A DNA stretch of 9,471 nt from Prolixibacteraceae bacterium (lineage in GTDB: Bacteria; Bacteroidota; Bacteroidia; Bacteroidales; Prolixibacteraceae), in NCBI GenBank assembly GCA_027451165.1, contig DAIDJX010000120.1:1-9471 (forward strand), given 5' to 3'. A model generated the notes under the pieces. It was not told where the DNA came from. It saw nothing but the letters and a program-made list of their open reading frames with translations, and made no database searches. Position 1 is the stretch's first letter. Each line of letters opens with the position of its first letter. Both the position numbers and the translations under genes were made by a program. Below, one piece after another: positions 1-5,766 of this stretch.

Positions 1-26
1 GCTGCTATTTCCTGATTATACCGTTT

Positions 27-54
27 TTCTACAAAGATTACGCGGCTACGCCGC
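27..54 (-). repeat. hairpin-plus-tail repeat module A
   Basis: Read on the minus strand this 28-base module is a 13-base hairpin (GCGGC, loop GTA, GCCGC) followed by two bases and the 13-base tail AATCTTTGTAGAA. The same tail, exactly, follows a hairpin of the same design at 125-152 on the opposite strand, so A and B form an inverted pair about 85 bases apart. The two modules agree at 23 of 28 positions by eye. It looks like a dispersed intergenic repeat downstream of the amidase gene; I see no coding sequence here. What the repeat does is unknown. Confidence 0.6.
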
Positions 55-108
55 ATTATAAGCTCCAAAGGTCAGGGATATAGCGCTTTCCCACAAAAAA
101 AGCCGTTC

Positions 109-119
109 TGCCGCAGGCA
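109..119. repeat. small hairpin TGCC-GCA-GGCA
   Basis: An 11-base perfect stem-loop with a 4-bp stem and a 3-base loop. It lies just ahead of module B and has the same short-stem, three-base-loop design as the hairpins in the modules, but no recognisable AATCTTTGTAGAA tail follows it. It may be a decayed module or a chance hairpin. Confidence 0.35.
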
Positions 120-124
120 ATTCA

Positions 125-152
125 GCAGCATAGCTGCCCAATCTTTGTAGAA
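125..152 (+). repeat. hairpin-plus-tail repeat module B
   Basis: On the plus strand the hairpin GCAGC, loop ATA, GCTGC is followed by two bases and the tail AATCTTTGTAGAA, which is identical to the tail of module A on the other strand. Compared with module A, the third stem pair changed from G-C to A-T on both sides at once. This compensatory change keeps the stem intact and suggests that the folded form, not the primary sequence, is preserved. Confidence 0.6.
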
Positions 153-176
153 GCGGCATCACCCCCCAGCGACCAA

Positions 177-202
177 GCCGCGTAGCGGCGACATATGATT
201 TG
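177..202 (+). repeat. diverged hairpin repeat module C
   Basis: The hairpin GCCGC, loop GTA, GCGGC (177-189) is of the same type as modules A and B. Its downstream sequence contains GATTTGTA (197-204), a loose match to the ATCTTTGTAGAA tail, but the spacing is longer. I read it as a diverged third copy in the same orientation as B. It ends next to the stop codon of the amidase gene (205-207) and could fold at the 3' end of that transcript, although no T-run follows it on the minus strand. Confidence 0.4.
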
Positions 203-204
203 TA

Positions 205-966
205 TCAGAAAGTAAACCCGTCCCTGTCGTTCAATACCGGAAATTTCTCCCGGAAAGCATGTAAAGTACGTAAGGAGAGCGTAAACGTGCGGGTAGTTTC
301 CATATGTCCCATCCAGACGGCCTCCCCGCGGGCATCTATGCGGCCTGAATCTCCATAGTAACGGATGTTGAGACCATCCCTCCCCACCCTGTTCACCCCA
401 AGGCAGTAGCATTGATTTTCCAATGCCCTGGCTGTCAGCAATGTCTTCCACACATGAGAGCGGGCAGCAGGCCAGTTGACTGTGTAAATCAGGAGGTCAT
501 AATCGTCATTGTTTCTGCTCCAAACCGGGAAACGTAGATCGTAACAGATCTGCAGCCTGATTTTCCATCCCTTCCATTCCACAGTTACCCGCTGATTTCC
601 GGGAGTGAAATGAAGGTGCTCCTCCCCCATCGCAAATAAATGGCGTTTGTCGTACCAGTATAGTTTACCATCCGGCTGGACCCAAACCAACCGGTTATAA
701 TAGCAGCCATTTTCTTCTATGATCAGGCTGCCTGCGACAACAGCCTGTTTTTCAGCTGCTTTTTCCTTCATCCATTGGATGGTCGGTCCTTCCATGGGTT
801 CAGCCAGTTCCTGCACCTTCATGCTGAATCCTGTCGTGAACATTTCGGGCAATACAATAACATCGGTTTGCCCGGTATTTTCGATCAGCCCAGCGATGTT
901 AAACAGGTTGGCTGACTTATTTTCCCATGCAAGATCAGGTTGAACAAGGGTGACTTTTAGATCCAT
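205..966 (-). CDS. yafV: YafV-type omega-amidase (nitrilase superfamily)
   Basis: A cytoplasmic carbon-nitrogen hydrolase of 253 residues, the normal length for the YafV/NIT2 group. Members hydrolyse the terminal amide of alpha-ketoglutaramate or alpha-ketosuccinamate, clearing products of glutamine or asparagine transamination and possibly acting in methionine salvage. The catalytic triad is visible: Glu41 in LPEMF, Lys107 in YDKRHLF and Cys141 in ICYDLRFPVWSRN. Further family blocks are VEWKGWKI (129-136), the YTVNWPAARS stretch, the ARALENQ helix and NRVGRDG. As I remember it, E. coli YafV shares these blocks closely. The start at 966 gives the expected N-terminus (VTLVQPDLAWEN) and follows an AAGAAG stretch. 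The plsC-like gene upstream is on the same strand but separated by 182 bases containing a repeat array, so cotranscription is doubtful. No damage is seen. The family is sure; the exact substrate is inferred. Confidence 0.93.
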   Translation of the reverse strand: MDLKVTLVQPDLAWENKSANLFNIAGLIENTGQTDVIVLPEMFTTGFSMKVQELAEPMEGPTIQWMKEKAAEKQAVVAGSLIIEENGCYYNRLVWVQPDGKLYWYDKRHLFAMGEEHLHFTPGNQRVTVEWKGWKIRLQICYDLRFPVWSRNNDDYDLLIYTVNWPAARSHVWKTLLTARALENQCYCLGVNRVGRDGLNIRYYGDSGRIDARGEAVWMGHMETTRTFTLSLRTLHAFREKFPVLNDRDGFTF

Positions 967-981
967 TTTTATCTTCTTAAA

Positions 982-1122
982 TTAGTTACACAGCGTTTCA
1001 CAGAGGATTACACAGAGTTCCACAGAGTAGAAATAACTTACTTCTGAAAAAAGTGAAGCTGATATTCCGGAATCCCCCTCTGTATGACTCCGTGTGTACT
1101 CCGTGTGACTCTGTGTAACTAA
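982..1122. repeat. facing arrays of an 11-bp CACAGAG-type unit
   Basis: The spacer between the acyltransferase and amidase genes contains two arrays in inverted orientation. The left arm (982-1029, plus strand) has four 11-base units: TTACACAGCGT, TTCACAGAGGA, TTACACAGAGT and TCCACAGAGTA. The right arm (about 1079-1122) carries four units on the minus strand, TTACACAGAGT, CACACGGAGTA, CACACGGAGTC and a worn ATACAGAGGGG. The outer ends, 982-993 and 1111-1122, are a perfect 12-bp inverted repeat (TTAGTTACACAG / CTGTGTAACTAA). Between the arms is a 10-bp palindrome, ATTCCGGAAT (1064-1073). A transcript running out of the acyltransferase gene could fold into a long imperfect stem here, which might end transcription or protect the 3' end. 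No ORF of note crosses it. Confidence 0.75.
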
Positions 1123-1149
1123 AACTATCATTAACGCCGATTACTGGTA

Positions 1150-1707
1150 TCATCCTTCCGTTGTAAACAACTCCGGGTATTTCCCGACTATTCCTTTTTC
1201 CCGGTAAAAAGCCTTCATCCGCCGGATATCCGCTTCTGCATCTTTGGTGATGGGGAATTCCTCAAACCAGCCCACCTCTTTTTTCCCCCAGTCAAAATAA
1301 CCCAGGTAAACTGTGGCGCCGGTTACCCGGGCAATGGTATGGAATCCGGCCTTCCACTCCCTGGTCAGTTGGCGGGTTCCCTCCGGGGCAATGGCCATGT
1401 GAAATTTTTCATAGGCATTGAAGGCGGCAATGGTCTGCTTCAACAGGGACAAAGTACCTTTGGAGCGGTCGACCGGAATGGCGCCCATTTTCCTCAGGAA
1501 ATAGCCCAGTGGCCAGAAGAAAGCTTCTTTTTTGACCATCACCCGTGCAAATCCGCCCACAGAAGTATAATACAGCCATGATATTACAAAATCCCACATG
1601 CTGGTATGGGGTACACCAATGATGATGGCTTTTTTGGCCGGCACTTCCCCTGCCATCACTTTCCATCCCATCAGTTTCAGTAAAAATTTACAGATTACCT
1701 TCTTCAT
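1150..1707 (-). CDS. PlsC-type 1-acylglycerol-3-phosphate acyltransferase-like protein
   Basis: A 185-residue member of the lysophospholipid acyltransferase (PlsC) family, which moves an acyl chain from acyl-ACP or acyl-CoA to a glycerophosphate-type acceptor at the inner face of the cytoplasmic membrane. The catalytic HX4D motif is present as HTSMWD (His34, Asp39). A second block, GAIPVDRS (75-82), and the acceptor-binding block PEGTR (108-112) follow at the normal spacing. It is shorter than typical PlsC (about 240 residues) and has only the hydrophobic start MKKVICKFLLKLMGW plus an amphipathic region near 40-72, so it belongs to the small single-domain acyltransferases whose acceptor is often unknown. 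The start is supported by an AAAGGA Shine-Dalgarno-like sequence about 7 bases upstream. The TGA stop is followed by the inverted repeat arrays. The family is clear; assignment to phosphatidate synthesis is not. Confidence 0.88.
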   Translation of the reverse strand: MKKVICKFLLKLMGWKVMAGEVPAKKAIIIGVPHTSMWDFVISWLYYTSVGGFARVMVKKEAFFWPLGYFLRKMGAIPVDRSKGTLSLLKQTIAAFNAYEKFHMAIAPEGTRQLTREWKAGFHTIARVTGATVYLGYFDWGKKEVGWFEEFPITKDAEADIRRMKAFYREKGIVGKYPELFTTEG

Positions 1708-1879
1708 GTATTCGTCCTTTCAGATTTTATATTTCTGATTTCTGATTGATTATTCATTATTCCTTATTTTTTATCCTTTCATCCCGTTTCCCATCGCCAC
1801 TACCCAGCGGCAGCATTTCAAACAGCAGCGGGGTGTTACGAGGGGATGTTCTTCTGCAAAGTTTTCACCACTCCGTGGT
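1708..1879. other. intergenic gap without identifiable signals
   Basis: This 172-base spacer lies between the B3/B4 gene and the acyltransferase gene, both on the minus strand. It is pyrimidine-rich on the plus strand near 1715-1790. A small hairpin (ACCAC, TCC, GTGGT at 1867-1879) sits at the end of the B3/B4 gene but lacks a following T-run on the minus strand. I see no small ORF, RNA gene or clear promoter. Confidence 0.5.
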
Positions 1880-2581
1880 TTACTTCACTCCATATTCTAC
1901 GCTACGTTCTCCTTTCTCCTGATTTATATACCTCACTTCTAAATTCTTTGCATCTGCAAATTCACCTAACAGCTGAACTGCCATGTTTTCCGCTTCAGGC
2001 AGCAGGTGACCCACTCCGAAACTGATGATGATCATCAGGAACCGCCGGGTATTCCTGTCTACGCAGGTTCTTACCGAATCGCTGGTCGGACTGCCAAAAG
2101 CGCCCGTCAGGTCTCTGAAAACCGGTAAGCCTTCAATATTGAGCTCTCCCCTGCCAATACCGGCATAAGGTTCACCAGCCTGGCCGATGCCAAACTCCAC
2201 TGTCCCGTATATTTTATCGGCATCATAACCCCCGATGGAAAATCCCGTGGTAAAGGAAACCAGGTTAAGCAGATCAACTAAGTTCCCGATCCGGTAAAGC
2301 TCTTCTCCCCTGACGATCCGACGGAGCAGGGCTTCAGCCGACAAACGGTAGCGGGCCGGGTCTTTACCGCAGGCTTTGTAAGCTTTTCTGGATGCCTGAA
2401 TTGCAGGAAGGGAGCTGATTTCTTCGGTTTTCAGCCGGGTGGAGATCTCTGCTGAACTGCTGCTGATCCTGTGCCACAGTTGGTCAGGAGTATCTGCAGA
2501 AACCACATCAGCCTGCAGGCACAGCAAGGTTGTCCCTGGAACTTTGTCATTCAGTGCATTTGCGATCCGGATCTCAGTCAT
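1880..2581 (-). CDS. free-standing B3/B4-domain protein (PheRS-beta editing-domain relative)
   Basis: A 233-residue protein made of the B3/B4 domain that, in bacterial phenylalanyl-tRNA synthetase beta chain, holds the site clearing tyrosine wrongly attached to tRNA-Phe. The typical free-standing form is recognisable by the lead-in RKAYKACGKDPARYRLS (65-81) and EALLRRI, then the core LYRIGNLVDLLNLVSFTTG (95-113) and the glycine-rich strand region SIGGYDADKI. The later FRDLTGAFGSPTSDSVRT stretch is also typical. No catalytic synthetase modules are present, so it is not a truncated synthetase; the length matches the free-standing family. It may act in trans as a tRNA-editing hydrolase or bind another ligand, which is inference. 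The start at 2581 lies 37 bases after the terminator of the DUF2795 gene, so it probably has its own promoter, though I could not pick one out. Confidence 0.85.
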   Translation of the reverse strand: MTEIRIANALNDKVPGTTLLCLQADVVSADTPDQLWHRISSSSAEISTRLKTEEISSLPAIQASRKAYKACGKDPARYRLSAEALLRRIVRGEELYRIGNLVDLLNLVSFTTGFSIGGYDADKIYGTVEFGIGQAGEPYAGIGRGELNIEGLPVFRDLTGAFGSPTSDSVRTCVDRNTRRFLMIIISFGVGHLLPEAENMAVQLLGEFADAKNLEVRYINQEKGERSVEYGVK

Positions 2582-2617
2582 TGGTCTTGGAACGGGAAAA
2601 GAGTGGTACCATCAGGA

Positions 2618-2644
2618 AACAAAAAACAGGCGCGGGGCCTGTTT
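2618..2644 (-). terminator. intrinsic terminator of the DUF2795-type gene
   Basis: On the minus strand an 8-bp perfect stem, AAACAGGC / GCCTGTTT (2624-2631 with 2637-2644), encloses a 5-base loop and runs directly into a T-rich tract, so the 3' arm reads GCCTGTTTTTTGTTT. It begins 7 bases past the TAA stop of the DUF2795-type gene at 2652 and ends before the next gene start at 2581, exactly where an intrinsic terminator should be. Confidence 0.82.
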
Positions 2645-2651
2645 CTTTATT

Positions 2652-2873
2652 TTAATACTCATCTTCGTTAAAGAAAAAATCATCTTTGCTCGGATAATCC
2701 GGCCAGATATCTTCAATGCTTTCGTACACTTCTCCTTCATCTTCAATTTCCTGAAGATTTTCAATGACTTCAAGCGGAGCGCCAGATCTGATGGCAAAAT
2801 CAATTAATTCGTCCTTGGTTGCCGGCCAGGGTGCATCTTCCAGTTTGGATGCCAGTTCAAGTGTCCAATACAT
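2652..2873 (-). CDS. small acidic DUF2795-type protein
   Basis: A 73-residue, strongly acidic, soluble protein. It matches my memory of a compact Bacteroidota family (DUF2795): it opens MYWTLELASKLEDAPWPATKDELIDFAIRSG with no signal peptide, continues through a short helical block, APLEVIENLQEI (32-43), and ends in an Asp/Glu/Phe-rich tail. The function is unknown. The length is normal for the family and there is no sign of truncation. In the leader, TACTTTCG (2917-2924 on the minus strand) resembles the Bacteroidota -7 element, but no good -33 element is correctly placed. A perfect palindrome (2891-2900) lies between it and the start codon. An intrinsic terminator follows the stop, so this is probably a single-gene transcript, perhaps also reached by weak read-through from the gene at 2988-4094. 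Confidence 0.85.
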   Translation of the reverse strand: MYWTLELASKLEDAPWPATKDELIDFAIRSGAPLEVIENLQEIEDEGEVYESIEDIWPDYPSKDDFFFNEDEY

Positions 2874-2890
2874 ATTACTGAAATTTATGA

Positions 2891-2900
2891 GGTTATAACC
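2891..2900. promoter_or_regulatory. 10-bp palindrome in the DUF2795 leader
   Basis: GGTTATAACC is a perfect palindrome 18-27 bases upstream of the DUF2795 start codon and just downstream of a possible -7 element. It could be an operator for a dimeric regulator or mere chance; only its symmetry and position support a regulatory role. Confidence 0.2.
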
Positions 2901-2954
2901 CTTTTTTAAATTTCCGCGAAAGTAACAAAATATCTGAAATGAGAATGATCTCCT

Positions 2955-2981
2955 GTAAAAAATATACCATCGGGAAATGGT
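2955..2981 (-). terminator. weak candidate terminator of the 368-residue hypothetical gene
   Basis: On the minus strand, soon after the double TAA stop at 2985-2990, a 5-bp stem ACCAT / ATGGT with a 6-base loop (2966-2981) is followed by ATATTTTTTAC. The stem is short and only moderately GC-rich, so termination here may be partial and allow read-through to the DUF2795 gene. Confidence 0.4.
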
Positions 2982-2987
2982 CCATTA

Positions 2988-4094
2988 TTACTGCTTGTAA
3001 TAGGATTTTTTAAAATCGATATATTGCTGGATGATATAGTCTTTGACCGGTTCCCAGAGGGTAACAAGTCCTCCGGAATAGGCAAACACTTTTCCATGGT
3101 TCTTCTCAGCGATGTTATTCATCTGGGCAAAGTTGCCCTGGAATCTGGGAACATCAGCGCAGGCGTTGCTCAATTGTTCGAGGCTCACCTCTTCGGTTTT
3201 TTCCAGCAGGTTCAGGTAGGTGATCAGAATTTTGCTGTTGGTCTGATCCGGGTGTTTAAACCATTTGGGGATCCTGCTGAGTACTTTCAGTATTTCATTT
3301 TTCTCCCTGTCGCTATCAGATCCATTGGTGGCAGGAGCAGGGATTTCCGTTTCTGTTTCGGTTGATGTTTCAATCCGGGCAGTTTCCGGATTTTCAGCCT
3401 GGATAGCCGGGGTCTCTACCGATGGTGGAGTTGGACACTGTCTGCTGTCCACCTCTCCTGCGGCTTCTGAGGGTTGGTCTTCGGCATAAATGGTCAGCAG
3501 TTTAAAAGACCGGAGGAAAAGCTCTGAGGTATCGAACTCATCCTGGATACAGTCGAGGGTATCCATCATCACCCGATCTCTGAATTGTTCATTGCTTAAA
3601 TAAATAAATCGGGCTTGTTCATCTTCAAAATCCCTTTTCAGAATGTTGAAATATCCGCTCAGAATTTCTTCTGTGTTGGGCATCACCTTGGGGGAACAGA
3701 ACATAAACACATACTTTTTTCCGGGGAAATAGATTTTCATAGCCAGGTAAGCCCTCAGGAGTCCTTTGATTACCCGGTTTCTCGTATCCGTTTTTGCCCC
3801 GAAATTGATGCCATTTTCATGGAATGTGACATTGGCCACATAGATGGTATCTTCCTGATCAATTCCCAGCACATCAATTTCCGTTTGCCGGATGGTATGC
3901 TCAAATCCGGTTTTGAATATTTCAACAAATGCCGGATGCCTTTGAATCCTTTCAAACTCAAGGGAGGAAAGTTCCAGGTGCTCAGGATTGGTCACCCAGT
4001 TACCGGATGGCTTCCAGTTAATCTGGACAATAGAACAATGTTTTACGTGTCGGAGGTAACTGTAAACCAATGATTCACCAATGTCAATTTTCAT
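2988..4094 (-). CDS. conserved hypothetical protein, possible PD-(D/E)XK-like N-terminal domain
   Basis: A soluble 368-residue protein whose function I do not know. I recall bacterial hypothetical proteins sharing its start, DIGESLVYSYLRHVKHCSIVQINWKPSGNW (4-33), followed by an EIDVLGI strand (72-78) and an IYVANVTFHENGINFG block (84-99). A strand-loop-strand with acidic residues (Glu72, Asp74), then a second strand and a helix (about 100-117), recalls the PD-(D/E)XK nuclease fold, but the expected (D/E)XK is replaced by VTF, so activity is doubtful. Hydrophobic strand YVFMFCSP follows (about 127-134). Residues about 200-261 are a low-complexity linker rich in Pro, Glu, Thr and Ala. The C-terminal 107 residues form a second, mostly helical domain that I do not recognise. 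There is no signal peptide or membrane segment. It has its own candidate promoter and is isolated from susCD by a strong terminator. A nucleic-acid role is inference only. Confidence 0.7.
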   Translation of the reverse strand: MKIDIGESLVYSYLRHVKHCSIVQINWKPSGNWVTNPEHLELSSLEFERIQRHPAFVEIFKTGFEHTIRQTEIDVLGIDQEDTIYVANVTFHENGINFGAKTDTRNRVIKGLLRAYLAMKIYFPGKKYVFMFCSPKVMPNTEEILSGYFNILKRDFEDEQARFIYLSNEQFRDRVMMDTLDCIQDEFDTSELFLRSFKLLTIYAEDQPSEAAGEVDSRQCPTPPSVETPAIQAENPETARIETSTETETEIPAPATNGSDSDREKNEILKVLSRIPKWFKHPDQTNSKILITYLNLLEKTEEVSLEQLSNACADVPRFQGNFAQMNNIAEKNHGKVFAYSGGLVTLWEPVKDYIIQQYIDFKKSYYKQ

Positions 4095-4134
4095 TTCAAA
4101 GAGTTGAGTGTTTTCCTAATTGTTTAATGCCTAC

Positions 4135-4166
4135 TAAAAATAGGATGAAATATCAAGAGTAGCAAA
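4135..4166 (-). promoter_or_regulatory. candidate Bacteroidota promoter for the 368-residue hypothetical gene
   Basis: On the minus strand TTTG (4163-4166) is followed after exactly 20 bases by TATTTTTA (4135-4142), close to the Bacteroidota -33 TTTG / -7 TAnnTTTG pattern, with one mismatch in the -7 box. It lies about 40 bases before the start codon at 4094 and downstream of the susCD terminator. The AT-rich surroundings make a chance match possible. Confidence 0.4.
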
Positions 4167-4205
4167 AAATTTGTGTAAAAATGGGAAAAAAATTCCAAAA
4201 TAAAC

Positions 4206-4235
4206 GTAGAGGCTGTCACAAAGGACAGCCTCTAC
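4206..4235 (-). terminator. strong intrinsic terminator of the susC-susD operon
   Basis: A perfect 12-bp stem, GTAGAGGCTGTC / GACAGCCTCTAC, with a 6-base loop. On the minus strand it begins 22 bases past the susD TAA stop and is followed by GTTTATTTTGG and then a run of seven T. After one mismatch four more pairs extend the stem. It marks the end of the susCD transcript and separates it from the hypothetical gene at 2988-4094. Confidence 0.88.
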
Positions 4236-4257
4236 ATTTATTCGATTAATCTGGTAG

Positions 4258-5754
4258 TTACGGATTTTGTTGGTCCTTAATGGCCGGATTGGCATCCAAC
4301 TCAGCTTTCGGGATCAGGAATTGCCAGAGGTTGTCACCTGCCGGCACATTCATCACCACAGCCAGTGAAAGGTTGTGATTGGAACCGGAACGGTCAAGCG
4401 GAGCATTGGTTCGTTTCAGATCAAGGAAACGGAAACCTTCACCCCACAACTCAATCCTTCTTTGGAGAAGGATTTCATTAATCAGGTCGGTTCCGGTCTT
4501 GGTTGATTTTACATATTGCGGATTGCGGTTGCTCGCCAACAGGAAGAGCACATCCTGTGCTTCCGCATTTTTACCCTGACGGGCCAGCGCTTCTGCTTCG
4601 ATCAGGTACATTTCGGCGCAACGCATATAGACGACATCTCCCACACTGCTGGTAGCCATATCCAATGAAGTACCATTGGCCAAAAATTTCCTGTTCATAT
4701 AAGGCGCCAGGGTGAAGGTGGTAGGCAGGGTAATGGCCGGTCTTTTCGGATCAAGAATCCAAAATTGTTTTCTGACATCGGTGGCAGGAATCTGATCGTA
4801 CAATGCTTTGCTGATTTTCTTCGGATTACCCCGGATGTTGGTGGAACTGAAGTTGAAAGACATGTAGGCGAAGAAAGAATAAAAATAGGTAGTCTGATCG
4901 GCAATCTGTGTCGATCCCCACATCCACTCAGGATTGGTCGTCGAATTGTATCCTTCCAGTTGTTGTGCAGCACTCATGAACTTATATCCCTGCCGGGCTT
5001 CATTGGCATATTTGGCGGCATCGGCCCAGTTTTGCTGGGTCAAAGCTACCCTTGCTTTAATACCTTTGACAGTCTGAACATCAAAATGCGATTTGTTGCT
5101 GCGCGCAGTGGCACCGTTCAGGTAATATACAGCGGAATCAAGGTCCTGGTTTACCTGTTTGTAGACATTTGCCACCGATTCGCGAGGCAGGCCTTCGGTA
5201 GTATTTGTGGTCATGATTGGAACTCCCCACTGGTCATTGGCAGTAGTTGCATCATATCTTTTGGCAAACAACTGAACCAGCATGAAATGTGACCAACCGC
5301 GGTATGCCAGCGCTTCTCCCTTGATCGCTTTCTTTTGGTCTTCAGGGCCTTCTGCTTTGTCAACATTGTGTATGATCATATTGGCGTTGGCAATGATCCG
5401 GTAATAAAAACGATAGATGAAATAGGGATTGCGATGGGTAGCATTGCGGTGCATGGTCCAGGTATAGGTATTGTTGAACCAGCCATTTCCGGTGGAATGC
5501 ATAACGAGGTCTTCCCCGAACATATCCATATGGATATTAATAGATGCCTGACCTGCCTCATCCTGGTTGCTCCATTGCATGTACATGGACCGGTGGATGC
5601 CGTTGAGCGCCATCATGGCATTGGTGGTGGTGGCGAAGGCTGAAGTTTCAGAAACTGCGCTGGTTGGAACGGTTTCCAGAAAATCTTCCTTGCACGCTAC
5701 CAGTGAGAGAACCATCAAACCCGTAATCAGTATTTTCGATAATATATTTTTCAT
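4258..5754 (-). CDS. RagB/SusD family surface lipoprotein
   Basis: The partner of the SusC transporter: an outer-membrane lipoprotein that forms a lid over the SusC barrel and captures the substrate at the cell surface. The 498-residue product starts with a lipoprotein signal peptide whose lipobox is LVAC, with Cys21 as the lipidated residue, followed by acidic KEDF, in line with a surface-export signal. An N-terminal helical SusD-like domain spans about 22-200, including GEALAYRGWSHFMLVQLFAKRY. The C-terminal SusD/RagB domain is marked by YMRCAEMYLIEAEALARQGK and by RRIELWGEGFRFLDLKRTNAP, the most conserved family block, and ends with WQFLIPKAELDANPAI. The length is within the family range, on the short side. 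The start codon lies 12 bases after the susC stop with no clear Shine-Dalgarno sequence. Substrate class cannot be read from the sequence, because no degradative enzyme is nearby. Confidence 0.95.
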   Translation of the reverse strand: MKNILSKILITGLMVLSLVACKEDFLETVPTSAVSETSAFATTTNAMMALNGIHRSMYMQWSNQDEAGQASINIHMDMFGEDLVMHSTGNGWFNNTYTWTMHRNATHRNPYFIYRFYYRIIANANMIIHNVDKAEGPEDQKKAIKGEALAYRGWSHFMLVQLFAKRYDATTANDQWGVPIMTTNTTEGLPRESVANVYKQVNQDLDSAVYYLNGATARSNKSHFDVQTVKGIKARVALTQQNWADAAKYANEARQGYKFMSAAQQLEGYNSTTNPEWMWGSTQIADQTTYFYSFFAYMSFNFSSTNIRGNPKKISKALYDQIPATDVRKQFWILDPKRPAITLPTTFTLAPYMNRKFLANGTSLDMATSSVGDVVYMRCAEMYLIEAEALARQGKNAEAQDVLFLLASNRNPQYVKSTKTGTDLINEILLQRRIELWGEGFRFLDLKRTNAPLDRSGSNHNLSLAVVMNVPAGDNLWQFLIPKAELDANPAIKDQQNP

Positions 5755-5766
5755 AGCAGCATCAAA

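Noticed and set aside
1..60. 3' end of a plus-strand gene entering from the left
   Set aside because: Short open frames exist but run through the hairpin repeat module and give no protein-like sequence.
982..1122. CRISPR array
   Set aside because: The units are about 11 bases with no unique spacers between them and occur in two facing orientations, unlike the long direct repeats of a CRISPR array.
1867..1879. Hairpin after the B3/B4 gene as a terminator
   Set aside because: The stem is only 5 bp and the minus strand continues TGAAAAC, without a T-run.
3615..4073. 152-residue plus-strand open frame opposite the hypothetical gene at 2988-4094
   Set aside because: The minus-strand frame contains family-like blocks and a promoter; the plus-strand frame looks like a shadow.
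4765..5292. 175-residue plus-strand open frame opposite susD
   Set aside because: It overlaps conserved SusD blocks on the minus strand and shows no protein-family character of its own.
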